DNA of 22,866 bases from Rhodobacter sp. Lineage in GTDB: Bacteria > Pseudomonadota > Alphaproteobacteria > Rhodobacterales > Rhodobacteraceae. Positions 7,216 to 15,212 of this stretch are shown here, in pieces. The position numbers were made by a program, and so were the translations under genes. How positions within the stretch are numbered: position 1 is the first letter of the stretch; each line of letters opens with the position of its first letter. Location: assembly GCA_003536295.1 (NCBI GenBank), contig DPZQ01000144.1, positions 1-22,866 of the forward strand. Reading direction: 5' to 3'. The notes below the pieces were generated by a model. That model was not told where the DNA came from. It was given only the letters and a program-made list of their open reading frames with translations, and ran no database searches.

Positions 7216-9012
7216 TTGTTTGCGCGATCACCAAAACTAACACTCTTTTTTGCGTTTGGCCTTTTGCTGGCAATGGTGGCCTTAGCAAAGGCGCGCTCGG
7301 CGTTTGAGTTTGACACGCTGTCTGCCAGCAAAGCCTTGCGTGCAGATCTACGTCAATCGGCTGGGTCTCTGACATTTGACAAAGCCAAAAACCCCAATGT
7401 GCAAGATGTGCTTGCGCAAGCCAACGAAGATTATCAGCGGCTTTTGAATGTGCTTTATAATGCGGGCTATTATGCGCCCAGCATATCAATTTTGCTAAAT
7501 GGCACAGAAGTCAGTGCGCTGTCGCCCTTTACAAACCCCGATATGGTTCAGGATCTCTCTATCATCATTGATCCGGGGCCTAAGTTTTCTTTCGGCGCCC
7601 TTTATTTGACTCCTTTGCCACAAGGCAGCAGCCCAAATAACGCTTTTGCCACAGGCAAGCCGGCGCATTTATCAGCACTTCAAGCCGCCGTCGAACAAGC
7701 GCTTTACGAGTGGCAAAACGCAGGTCATGCCCGCGCCACCGTTGCGCGCCAAACCATCAGTGCTAACCATCAAACGGAGCGGCTAGATGCGCAAGTCACG
7801 CTTGAACCGGGCCCAAGCCTGCGCTTTGGCACGATCACGGCCCAAGGCCAAAGTCGCCTGAGCAGTGACCGCCTTTTAGAGATTGCAGGACTAGAGCTGG
7901 GCACGCCCTATGCGCCCAAAACCATCGAAAAGACCCGCGATCGGTTGAACCGATCGGGTATTTTTCGCAGCGTTGACGTGCAAATTGCCGACAAAATCAC
8001 CTCTCCCGATCAGCTAAATGTCACCATAATGGTGCGAGAAGCCAAGCCGCGCCACTTTGGTTTCGGAGCCGAGGTGGGGGGCATTGACGGGCTTTTACTG
8101 TCTGGTAACTGGATGCACCGCAATCTTTTTGGTGGGGGTGAGCGGTTTAAAGTCGACACAAGCCTTGCAAATATCGGCGGCACGTCGCACGGGATCGACG
8201 GCAGGCTTGATCTGAGCTTCAGCCGCCCCGCAACCTTTTCGCCCGATACTTCATTGGAAGTCACCCTAAAAGGTAAACATGAAGAGGCGGCGGATTACGC
8301 ATTCAACCAAACAGATCTGGGGGTTGGTTTTAAACGAGTCTTTAATGCCGATTCTTCAGGTCAGATCACGCTTAATCAGATTGACACATGGGTCAAAGAA
8401 CTAAGCGGACGCACTAATTACCGCCACTGGGCTCTACCGATCGAGGCAAACCTAGACAGGCGCGATAATCGCCTTGATGCGCGAAATGGCGGTTATCTGG
8501 GCGCCGTGGTTACGCCTTTTTGGGGGGGTGGGGCTGCAGGGTCAGGCGTGGTGGCGACCTATGACGGGCGTATTTACAAAGGTTTGGGCCGCAAAGAGTC
8601 GGTGGTCTTGGCCGCAAGGCTGCAAGGCGGTACCATTTGGGGCACAGATTTGGAAAGCACGCCGCGCGATTATCTTTTTTATTCAGGCGGTGGCGGGACG
8701 GTGCGCGGGCAAGGATTCGAATCTTTGGGCGTAACAAATTTGGGCTATAAAACGGGCGGTCTAAGTTATCAGGTGGCTTCCCTTGAAGCGCGGTTTGATA
8801 TGGGTAAAAACTTAGGTCTGGTTACCTTTTATGACTTTGGCCAAGTCTCAGCCACCAAAAGCTTATCAGACGGGCAAAGCCATTCAGGCGCTGGCTTGGG
8901 GCTGCGCTATAAAACCGGCTTTGGCCCCGTGCGCCTTGACCTATCACAGGCCCAAAGCGGCGCTCAGAATGCGGGTTTGCAAATCTACCTTGGCATCGGG
9001 CAGGCCTTTTGA
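7216..9012 (+). CDS. tamA: Outer-membrane translocation and assembly module protein TamA
   Basis: TamA is an Omp85-family outer-membrane barrel that, with inner-membrane TamB, helps assemble outer-membrane proteins and maintain envelope lipids. The 598 residues comprise a signal peptide (basic start MFARSPK, then a hydrophobic run to ~24, cleavage near AKA-RSA), three POTRA-like domains (~30-118, ~120-200 and ~202-278) and a C-terminal barrel (~280-598). The barrel has the Omp85 loop-6 motif in the form VRGQGF (496-501) and ends in Phe, as outer-membrane barrels do. The start is TTG at 7216: a GGAG site is 8 bases upstream, a TGA closes the frame at 7195, and any later start would destroy the signal peptide. 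tamB follows with a one-base stop/start overlap. Confidence 0.93.
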   Translation: MFARSPKLTLFFAFGLLLAMVALAKARSAFEFDTLSASKALRADLRQSAGSLTFDKAKNPNVQDVLAQANEDYQRLLNVLYNAGYYAPSISILLNGTEVSALSPFTNPDMVQDLSIIIDPGPKFSFGALYLTPLPQGSSPNNAFATGKPAHLSALQAAVEQALYEWQNAGHARATVARQTISANHQTERLDAQVTLEPGPSLRFGTITAQGQSRLSSDRLLEIAGLELGTPYAPKTIEKTRDRLNRSGIFRSVDVQIADKITSPDQLNVTIMVREAKPRHFGFGAEVGGIDGLLLSGNWMHRNLFGGGERFKVDTSLANIGGTSHGIDGRLDLSFSRPATFSPDTSLEVTLKGKHEEAADYAFNQTDLGVGFKRVFNADSSGQITLNQIDTWVKELSGRTNYRHWALPIEANLDRRDNRLDARNGGYLGAVVTPFWGGGAAGSGVVATYDGRIYKGLGRKESVVLAARLQGGTIWGTDLESTPRDYLFYSGGGGTVRGQGFESLGVTNLGYKTGGLSYQVASLEARFDMGKNLGLVTFYDFGQVSATKSLSDGQSHSGAGLGLRYKTGFGPVRLDLSQAQSGAQNAGLQIYLGIGQAF

Positions 9013-12000
9013 TGAGGTGGTTTTTTGTCTTTATTATCGTTTTATGGCCCGCCTTTGGCCAAGCCCAATCCACGCCAAGTGCCGGGGATGCTGGCTATCT
9101 GGCGCAGCTTTTAAAAGACAGTCTTTCGGACCGCGGCCGCATGGTCGAAATCTTTGGCTTTGAAGGCGCACTTTCCAGCAAGGCCACAATCAAGCAGTTA
9201 ACCATTGCAGATGATGACGGGATCTGGATCACCGCCACGGGCTTAGTCTTGGATTGGCAAAGATCAGCCCTTTTATCAGGCGAGCTACGTGTGCGTGAGT
9301 TTTCGGCAAAGTCCATCACCATGACCCGCCTGCCCGAAGGCCAACCCCGCCAACCCGGGTTTGAGGCCAAAGCCTTTGCTCTGCCCGAGATACCTTTATC
9401 GATTTTGATCGAGCGCGTGTCGGCGGCGGAAATTATTTTGGATAAAGCGGTCTTGGGCGACGCTTTCTTAGGCACGTTGCAAGGCGATTTGGCCCTGAAC
9501 CGCGATCAGAAAGCGGCGAATTTAACACTAAAACGCCAAGATAAAGATCACCCAGACCGTTTGGATTTGGCCCTTAAATTTAATCCGCAAACCCAAGACC
9601 TTGACCTGAACCTTACCCTCGCCGAAGGGCCAAATGGTCTGATTGCCACCAAACTGAACATTCCAAATCAACCCGATCTTTTGGTCAGCTTGCGCGGCGC
9701 AGGGCCTTTGGCTAACTTTTCAGCTCGCTTTAGCTTGGCTGCGGCTGGGGTCACGCATTTGGGCGGACTTGTGACTATTGCAAAAGAGGTCAGCACAGCT
9801 GACGAAAGAACAAAAGGCGAAAACCCCACCCAACGCACCCGTTTTAACGCCCGACTTGAGGGCGACTTGCGACCCCTCATGTCGGCGCATGCGGGCTTGT
9901 TCTTTGGAGAGAAATCGAAACTCGATCTACAAGGTCATCTTGGCGGTGCACAGAGACTTACGATCGATCGGTTGGCGCTGCACACCAAAGCGCTGGCGCT
10001 GACCGCCGATCTGGCGCTTGGACAAGATGGGGTGCCAAAACGTTTTCATGTGACGGGGAAAATTTCAGGGGCCGAAGAACAAGTGCTTTTGCCCAATTTG
10101 GGGGGGCAGGCCGCCCAACTGAAATACGCCGAAATCGACCTGACTTTTGACGCGGCACAAAGCGACGCTTGGTCAGGTACACTGCTGCTTGAGGGGTTAA
10201 GCCGCCCCGATGTCACCGCCGATCTTTTGCGCCTAACCGGGTCGGGCCGAATTTTACCCAGCGTATCGGCCACGCTTGGCGCCGTGGCAAGCGGCCAATT
10301 CACCGCCGAGGCCAAAGGTGTTCACGCGCAGCCTAGCTCAGCCTTTTATCTGTTTGGCAGTGATATGAACGCCGCATTCGAGACGCAGTGGCGTCAAGCG
10401 GAGCAAAGCCTGCGAATGTCAAAAATCAGCCTTGAAAGCCCCAACGTGAGATTGGCGGGGCAGGCAACCTTGGGGCTGACGGGGCAATTACCGCTTGAGA
10501 TGAAGGCGCGCCTAAGCTTGCGTGATCTGTCGCGCGTCGGCCCCCTTGTGGGGCAGCCCTTAGCAGGGTCAGGCGCGCTTGAGGTGGACGGCACCTATAC
10601 GCTGTTAAGTGGTGGCTTTGATCTTGAAGGGCAGCTCGAAAGCAAAAATTTAGCTCTTGGGCACAGCATGATTGATGCCAGCCTGCGCGAGGCCAGTATT
10701 TTGGATTTTTCGGTCAAACGCGACCTTCAGGGCCTTTTTCTGCGCAAGCTGATCTTTCACAATCCCAGCCTGTCTTTTACCCTTGCAGGCCAAATGGCCA
10801 GCGCTAAAAGCCGTTTAACACTGATGGGTACGGCAACGGCCAATCTTTTATCGCCCATGCTTGCACCGCGCGCGCTGTCGGGAGATTTAACATTTGATCT
10901 GACACTTGACGGACCTTTGGCTTTGCCCTCGGTCGTTGGGGAAATTGGGGTAAAAAAGGGACGTTTAAGCGACCCTGTGACCAACTTGGTCTTGCAAGAG
11001 GTTGTGGGAAAAGCCTTGCTTAAAGCAGGCCGCGCCGACCTGAAACTGAGGGCCAAAATCAAAGCGGGGGGAAGCGTGGCACTTGGGGGGCAAGTTGGGC
11101 TTTTACCCCCCTATGCTGCTGATCTACGTATTCAGATTGACCAAGCCCAACTGATCAACCCACCCCTTCTTGACGCACGGGCCAGCGGAGATCTGCGCCT
11201 GCTAGGGCCACTGGCCCCGCAACTAAGCCAGGCGCCGCTGCGCCTATCGGGTGGGCTTGAGATCTTGGAGGTCACAATCAAACTGGCCAATGCTAGTATC
11301 CAAAATTTAGTTGATCTTGGACAAATCACCCATTTGAATGAGGGGGCCTTTAGCCAAGAGAGCCGCCGCAAGGCAGGGTTGATTGAAAAGACAAGGGCCC
11401 AAAGCGGCCTTAAAAACCCAATAGCACTTGACCTGACGATAGATGCGCCCAGCAAAGTTTTCATACGCGGGCGCGGGCTTGATGCGGAATTGGGCGGACG
11501 CATTCTTTTGGGCGGCACGTTAAACGATCTGCGCCCTGTAGGCAGCTTTTCGCTGTTGCGGGGCCGTTTTGATCTGTTGGGAAAACCCTTGGTCCTCACG
11601 AAAACCAACGCGCGATTTGAAGGCAGCTTCACCCCTTATATCGACGCAAAGGCCATGGCTGAACGCGAAAGCACGAAGATCTATGTGCAAATCTTAGGCA
11701 AAGTGAGCGCGCCCGATGTGCACTTTACCTCGGACCCCGTCCGTCCCCAAGAAGAGGTCTTGGCCTATCTGCTGTTTGGCAGTGATCTGGCCACGCTCTC
11801 GCCCTTGCAAGTCGCACAAATGGCCAATGCGCTGGCCAGTTTGGCGGGCACTGGAGCGGGGAATATTGTTAGCAAGCTGCGTCGAAAATTCGCGCTGGAT
11901 GATCTAGACTTGAGCACCAGCGCATCAGGAGCGACGACGGTTAAGCTGGGCAAATATCTGACTGAAAATGTCTATAGTGAGGTGGCCGTTGATAATCTGG

Positions 12001-12113
12001 GGGCCACAGCACTTGAGCTAAATCTGGATCTGACCCCAACAATCACTTTACGAGGTAAGACCAGCAGTGATCGGCCTGCGGGACTTGGTGTTTTCATTGA
12101 AAAAGACTATTAA
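9012..12113 (+). CDS. tamB: Translocation and assembly module protein TamB (AsmA-like, DUF490)
   Basis: TamB is a long inner-membrane-anchored periplasmic beta-helical protein that partners TamA. From ATG 9012 the product has 1033 residues, in the usual range. The N-terminus MRWFFVFIIVLWPAFGQAQS is a signal anchor or signal peptide. The middle consists of repeated amphipathic beta-strand segments without cysteines, and the C-terminal DUF490/TamB domain (~700-1033) includes conserved-looking stretches FSLLRGRFDLLGKPL, PQEEVLAYLLFG and the closing DLTPTITLRGKTSSDR. A TTG one codon earlier is possible, but TGATG coupling with tamA (stop 9010-9012) makes the ATG preferable. It converges with the MarR gene after 7 bases. 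The tamA-tamB pairing strongly supports both calls. Confidence 0.94.
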   Translation: MRWFFVFIIVLWPAFGQAQSTPSAGDAGYLAQLLKDSLSDRGRMVEIFGFEGALSSKATIKQLTIADDDGIWITATGLVLDWQRSALLSGELRVREFSAKSITMTRLPEGQPRQPGFEAKAFALPEIPLSILIERVSAAEIILDKAVLGDAFLGTLQGDLALNRDQKAANLTLKRQDKDHPDRLDLALKFNPQTQDLDLNLTLAEGPNGLIATKLNIPNQPDLLVSLRGAGPLANFSARFSLAAAGVTHLGGLVTIAKEVSTADERTKGENPTQRTRFNARLEGDLRPLMSAHAGLFFGEKSKLDLQGHLGGAQRLTIDRLALHTKALALTADLALGQDGVPKRFHVTGKISGAEEQVLLPNLGGQAAQLKYAEIDLTFDAAQSDAWSGTLLLEGLSRPDVTADLLRLTGSGRILPSVSATLGAVASGQFTAEAKGVHAQPSSAFYLFGSDMNAAFETQWRQAEQSLRMSKISLESPNVRLAGQATLGLTGQLPLEMKARLSLRDLSRVGPLVGQPLAGSGALEVDGTYTLLSGGFDLEGQLESKNLALGHSMIDASLREASILDFSVKRDLQGLFLRKLIFHNPSLSFTLAGQMASAKSRLTLMGTATANLLSPMLAPRALSGDLTFDLTLDGPLALPSVVGEIGVKKGRLSDPVTNLVLQEVVGKALLKAGRADLKLRAKIKAGGSVALGGQVGLLPPYAADLRIQIDQAQLINPPLLDARASGDLRLLGPLAPQLSQAPLRLSGGLEILEVTIKLANASIQNLVDLGQITHLNEGAFSQESRRKAGLIEKTRAQSGLKNPIALDLTIDAPSKVFIRGRGLDAELGGRILLGGTLNDLRPVGSFSLLRGRFDLLGKPLVLTKTNARFEGSFTPYIDAKAMAERESTKIYVQILGKVSAPDVHFTSDPVRPQEEVLAYLLFGSDLATLSPLQVAQMANALASLAGTGAGNIVSKLRRKFALDDLDLSTSASGATTVKLGKYLTENVYSEVAVDNLGATALELNLDLTPTITLRGKTSSDRPAGLGVFIEKDY

Positions 12114-12120
12114 GCCCACA

Positions 12121-12570
12121 CTAACGGGGGTTATTGCCCTCAAAGCGCAGACGCATTTCGCGTAAAACGGGTAAGACTTGGCGCACCCGTTCGGTGCCCA
12201 AAGTTTGCACCAAACCCGAAACAATCGGACTGATCGCGGCCACCGCCGCATTGCGCGCGGCACGCCCTGAAGGGCTGATGCCTACGAATTTGCGCCGTGC
12301 ATCTTCCCAGTCGGGGCGCACATGGATATGGCCTGCCCATTCAAGCTTGGCCAATGTGTTTGTCATAGCACCGCGCGTAACATGAAAGGCGCGTGCAAGC
12401 TGCGCGGGCGAGCGTTCGTCTGACAAGCGCGCCAAATGATTAAGCACACCGAAATGCGAAAGTTCCATTCCCTTTGGCAAAACCTTTGACAGACTGTTGC
12501 GCGCCAATTGATCAATGATAAACAATTCACCAAATAGGGTTATGGCAAGATCATCTATTGATTCAGACAT
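12121..12570 (-). CDS. MarR-family winged-helix transcriptional regulator
   Basis: A 149-residue cytoplasmic DNA-binding protein. The N-terminal helix (~1-30) forms the dimer interface, the winged helix is at ~33-110 with the helix-turn-helix SPAQLARAFHVTRGAMTNTLAKLE (two adjoining motifs, ~58-81) and the wing DWEDARRKFVGISPSGR. The start ATG 12570 (MSESIDD) overlaps the stop of the upstream nitrilase gene by 8 bases (ATGTCTGA) and has GAGGGG 5 bases before it; longer starts in the open frame run into the nitrilase gene and look non-coding. It is the last gene of the grxC-nitrilase-marR operon. No cysteine is present, so direct thiol sensing is unlikely. Ligand and targets are unknown. Confidence 0.9.
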   Translation of the reverse strand: MSESIDDLAITLFGELFIIDQLARNSLSKVLPKGMELSHFGVLNHLARLSDERSPAQLARAFHVTRGAMTNTLAKLEWAGHIHVRPDWEDARRKFVGISPSGRAARNAAVAAISPIVSGLVQTLGTERVRQVLPVLREMRLRFEGNNPR

Positions 12571-13399
12571 CTGGCCCCTCAATTTTGCGGTCATGTTGAA
12601 GCGAGCCGACCTTTGCGCGGGCCTGATCAACCGCCCCAAGGTCCAGGGTCGCAAAAGTTACACCCGCGCTTGTGCCCGCGTCACTCAAGACCTCACCCCA
12701 AGGGGATATAATAAGCGAGCAACCAAAGGTCTTGCGCCCCTTGCCCTGCGCCTCAGGGTGAAATCCGGTTTGTGCGGGGGCCAACACAAAGCAGCCCGTC
12801 TCAATAGCACGGGCTCGCAACAAAACATGCCAGTGGGCGGCACCCGTTATATGGTTAAAGGCGGCGGGCACGGTTAAAATTTGCGCTCCCGCTTGGGCAA
12901 GGCGGCGGTAAAGCGCACTGAAGCGCACATCATAACAGATCGTAAGCCCGACGCGCGCGCCCGCGACCATTCCCAAAACTGCTTGATCACCGGGTCGATA
13001 GCTGGCAGATTCCCGGTAGATCTCAGACTCGGACAGGGTCACGTCGAACATATGGATCTTATCGTATTGCGCAACGATCTGCCCCAAAGGATCGATCAGA
13101 AAGCTACGGTTGGCAAAGCGGGCGTCACTGTCACGGGTCAAAAGTCCCAGTGAGCCAACCAAAATCCAAACCGAAGCCGACTTAGCGCGGGCCTGCATGG
13201 CTTTCAATGTTGGGTCTTCGTCTTGGTGATATAATATCTTTTTCAAATGGTCACGATTTGAGGAAAGAGCGTTGGTACATTCAGGTGTCAGAATAAATTC
13301 GGCGCCTCCCGCAATGGCTTGGTCAAGAAAACCAAGCGTCACCGCAAGATTGGCGATCGGATCATCAGTGACCGTCAATTGAACCAAGGCCACGCGCAT
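12563..13399 (-). CDS. Carbon-nitrogen hydrolase (nitrilase superfamily, NIT1/NIT2-like amidase)
   Basis: A 278-residue single-domain member of the nitrilase superfamily. The catalytic triad is complete: Glu40 (LTPEC), Lys114 (YDKIHMFDV) and Cys155 (TICYDVRF). KIHMFDV is the form seen in the NIT1/NIT2 branch, whose known activities are deaminated-glutathione amidase and omega-amidase, i.e. metabolite repair; the link with the glutaredoxin gene upstream makes a glutathione-related repair role attractive but is inference. The start ATG 13399 (MRVALVQLTV) comes one base after the grxC stop; the frame is open 38 codons further but those overlap grxC. The 3' end overlaps the marR start by 8 bases. 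Confidence 0.93.
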   Translation of the reverse strand: MRVALVQLTVTDDPIANLAVTLGFLDQAIAGGAEFILTPECTNALSSNRDHLKKILYHQDEDPTLKAMQARAKSASVWILVGSLGLLTRDSDARFANRSFLIDPLGQIVAQYDKIHMFDVTLSESEIYRESASYRPGDQAVLGMVAGARVGLTICYDVRFSALYRRLAQAGAQILTVPAAFNHITGAAHWHVLLRARAIETGCFVLAPAQTGFHPEAQGKGRKTFGCSLIISPWGEVLSDAGTSAGVTFATLDLGAVDQARAKVGSLQHDRKIEGPDV

Positions 13400-13400
13400 T

Positions 13401-13658
13401 TTAGCGCCCCAGCAGTGTGTCAAGTGCACCACTATTTTCAAGCGCGTGCAGATCGTCGCAACCACCAATATGGGTTTCGCCGATAAAAATCTGCGGTACC
13501 GTGCGCCGCCCACCTGCGCGCTCGTTCATCGCCATGCGCATATCGGGATCATTACTGATATCAATTTCATGAAATTTAACGCCCTTGCGCGTTAAAAGAC
13601 TTTTCGCCATGCGGCAGTAGCCACAGCTATTTGTGGTGTAAATTTCAACGGACTTCAT
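13401..13658 (-). CDS. grxC: Glutaredoxin 3
   Basis: A small dithiol glutaredoxin of 85 residues that reduces disulfides with glutathione in the cytoplasm. The active site is Cys12-Gly-Tyr-Cys15 rather than the common CPYC; the cis-proline motif TVP is at 53-55 and the glutathione-binding GGCDDL at 65-70. The start ATG 13658 (MKSVEIYTT) has AAGGG about 8 bases upstream. The frame is open back to 13763, but that stretch overlaps the comF remnant. The gene begins 35 bases after the end of that remnant and is followed by the nitrilase gene with a one-base gap, so the operon was probably comF-grxC-nitrilase-marR. Confidence 0.94.
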   Translation of the reverse strand: MKSVEIYTTNSCGYCRMAKSLLTRKGVKFHEIDISNDPDMRMAMNERAGGRRTVPQIFIGETHIGGCDDLHALENSGALDTLLGR

Positions 13659-13693
13659 TTCTATACCCTTCGCCATAGGCAGACTATAGGGAT

Positions 13694-14295
13694 TTAATCT
13701 GCCTTCGCAACGCGCGCTAGTGCCTGAATAAAAACTTCGCGTGCGCCTGCGCTTAGATAGCACTGCGTGGCCGCTGTAAAGGTCACGCTTTATGTCGTTG
13801 GGTCAGTCACCAACAAGGCCGTGTGTGCTTTTATTTTCTGTATTTTTGAGCGACAGGGCCAGTTTTTGGTAGGATCGCTCCATAAAAGGGCCGCTTAATT
13901 ATAACGCTGCTTAAAATGCCTGCACCACCAGCAAAGGCAAAGGCCCAAAAATCATATAGGCGCACAAGAATGGAGTGGCTACGGGCTTGGCCAGATAAAG
14001 AAGGTCGCAACGTTTTAGCTGAACAATCAACCGCCACCCTACCCTACCAAAAAATACCGAGCCTAGCCCTTGTACTCAGGGTAACCGTTCGGTTAGGCAA
14101 TCACCACAAGGTGCCGCGGCCCCCTCATCTAGATTTGGGGATGGACAGATCATAATTGTAGCACGCTTCCTCTGTGATAAAGGACGTGTCACCCCAGTAA
14201 GGGCGGCAAAGTTGATGATACTGCGTCACCAACTTATCACAGACGAGGGGTTTGGGCAGGAAAGGTCCTTGAAGGAGGGCTGTTTTCAAAATCAT
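13694..14295 (-). pseudogene. comF: Decayed comF (competence / phosphoribosyltransferase-fold protein)
   Basis: This is the only long gap without an intact gene, and translated on the minus strand it reads as a broken ComF. Frame 1 (14295-14125) carries the N-terminal zinc-ribbon region, with LCRPYWGDTSFI where family members have a CxxCW-type motif; two expected cysteines read as Tyr. One base out of frame, 14126 onward gives CGDCLTERLP, then TGA (14078-14076) where a Trp is expected, then WRLIVQLKRCDLLYLAKP, matching the LKHGDRxDLA region. A third frame (13899-13843) has IKRPFYGAILPKT, weakly like the RRxNQxxxLA segment. After an apparent deletion, 13819-13694 gives ALLVTDPTT, a TAA stop (13792-13790), SVTFTAAT and then AGAREVFIQALARVAKAD, the PRPP motif and C-terminus. 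Position upstream of grxC is the standard place for comF in Rhodobacterales. Confidence 0.82.
14171..14243. repeat. 10-bp perfect inverted repeat inside the comF remnant
   Basis: TCTGTGATAA (14171-14180) is repeated in inverse orientation as TTATCACAGA (14234-14243), with 53 bases between. Both arms fall within the readable N-terminal comF piece (coding VCDK and FITE), so the match may be chance. The region is also within ~160 bases upstream of the divergent methyltransferase start, so a regulatory role after comF decay is possible but unsupported. Confidence 0.35.
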
Positions 14296-14330
14296 CTTAG
14301 CCTCTTATGGTCGATTCAAACGAGGACGGT

Positions 14331-15164
14331 ATGCAAACGCCACCCACAATAACAGATACACAAGCGCTTGCGCGCAATCGAAGCCGGGCCACCCGGCGGC
14401 CTGCATTTTTTCTGCACGACATGCTGCGCCGTGAAGTGCAACAAAGGCTGGGAGAGATTAATAAATTATTTTCCAGTCCCGCCATCATCAGCGCTTTTCC
14501 AGAAATTTGGAAAAGCGACTTCCCGACGGCGCATCTCGTCATGGAAAATGAGGATCTTGCCCTTGGGGTGGGCAGGCATGATCTGGTCATTCACGCACTT
14601 TCCTTACATTGGACAAATGATCTGGTGGGCCAACTGGTGCAATGTCGACGCGCGCTGCGCCCTGATGGGCTTTTCTTGGGGTTTTTGTTCGGCGGCCAAA
14701 CTTTGAACGAGCTGCGAAGCGCTCTTGCGCAAGCCGAGGTCTCCATTTCAGGCGGGCTTTCCGCGCGCGTTCTGCCCATGGCCGAGATCCGCGATCTAGG
14801 TGCTTTGTTGCAACGCGCAGGTCTGTCCTTGCCCGTGGCAGATTCCTTTACTCAAACCGCCCTTTACCAAGATCCGCTCGGCTTGCTGCATGATCTGCGC
14901 AACATGGGCGAGGCCAGCGCCCTAGACGCCCGCCCGCGCAGATTTACGCGCCGCGCACTTTTTGCGCAAATGGCGCAGACATATCAAAGCCATTATGGCA
15001 CCACAGATGGGCGGGTGCGCGCCAGTTTTGAGATCATTTGCCTGACCGGTTGGGCCCCCGACGAAAGCCAGCAAAAGCCGCTGCGCCCGGGTTCGGCCGT
15101 CACAAGGCTTGCTGACGCTTTGAAAGCCATTGAAAAGCCATCAGCCCCCAACAAACAAGGTTGA
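14331..15164 (+). CDS. SAM-dependent methyltransferase-like protein (NDUFAF5/BioC type)
   Basis: A 277-residue protein of the group usually annotated as methyltransferase domain protein next to comF-grxC in Rhodobacterales. The recognisable features are the C-terminal half of a Rossmann methyltransferase: HDLVIHALSLHWTNDLVGQL, then RRALRPDGLFLGFLFGGQTL (motif post-III), and the family segment RVLPMAEIRDLGALLQRAGL. The glycine-rich SAM motif I is not visible; the corresponding stretch reads AIISAFPEIW. Mitochondrial NDUFAF5, a relative, acts in complex I assembly as an arginine hydroxylase; the function here is unknown. I chose ATG 14331 (MQTPPTITDTQALARNRSR) for its GAGGA site (spacing is short, 4 bases) and family-like N-terminus; ATG 14307 would add 8 residues without a ribosome-binding site. 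Confidence 0.8.
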   Translation: MQTPPTITDTQALARNRSRATRRPAFFLHDMLRREVQQRLGEINKLFSSPAIISAFPEIWKSDFPTAHLVMENEDLALGVGRHDLVIHALSLHWTNDLVGQLVQCRRALRPDGLFLGFLFGGQTLNELRSALAQAEVSISGGLSARVLPMAEIRDLGALLQRAGLSLPVADSFTQTALYQDPLGLLHDLRNMGEASALDARPRRFTRRALFAQMAQTYQSHYGTTDGRVRASFEIICLTGWAPDESQQKPLRPGSAVTRLADALKAIEKPSAPNKQG

Positions 15165-15212
15165 CCTGATCGATTTAGGTATTATGTCTTCGGAAACACA
15201 AAGGACATCCGC

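Noticed and set aside
13659..13763. 35-residue N-terminal extension of glutaredoxin
   Set aside because: It reads through the comF C-terminal remnant in another frame and the core glutaredoxin fold begins at 13658 with a good ribosome-binding site.
13916..14155. 79-residue open frame on the plus strand
   Set aside because: It overlaps the comF remnant in antisense and has no family resemblance or ribosome-binding site.
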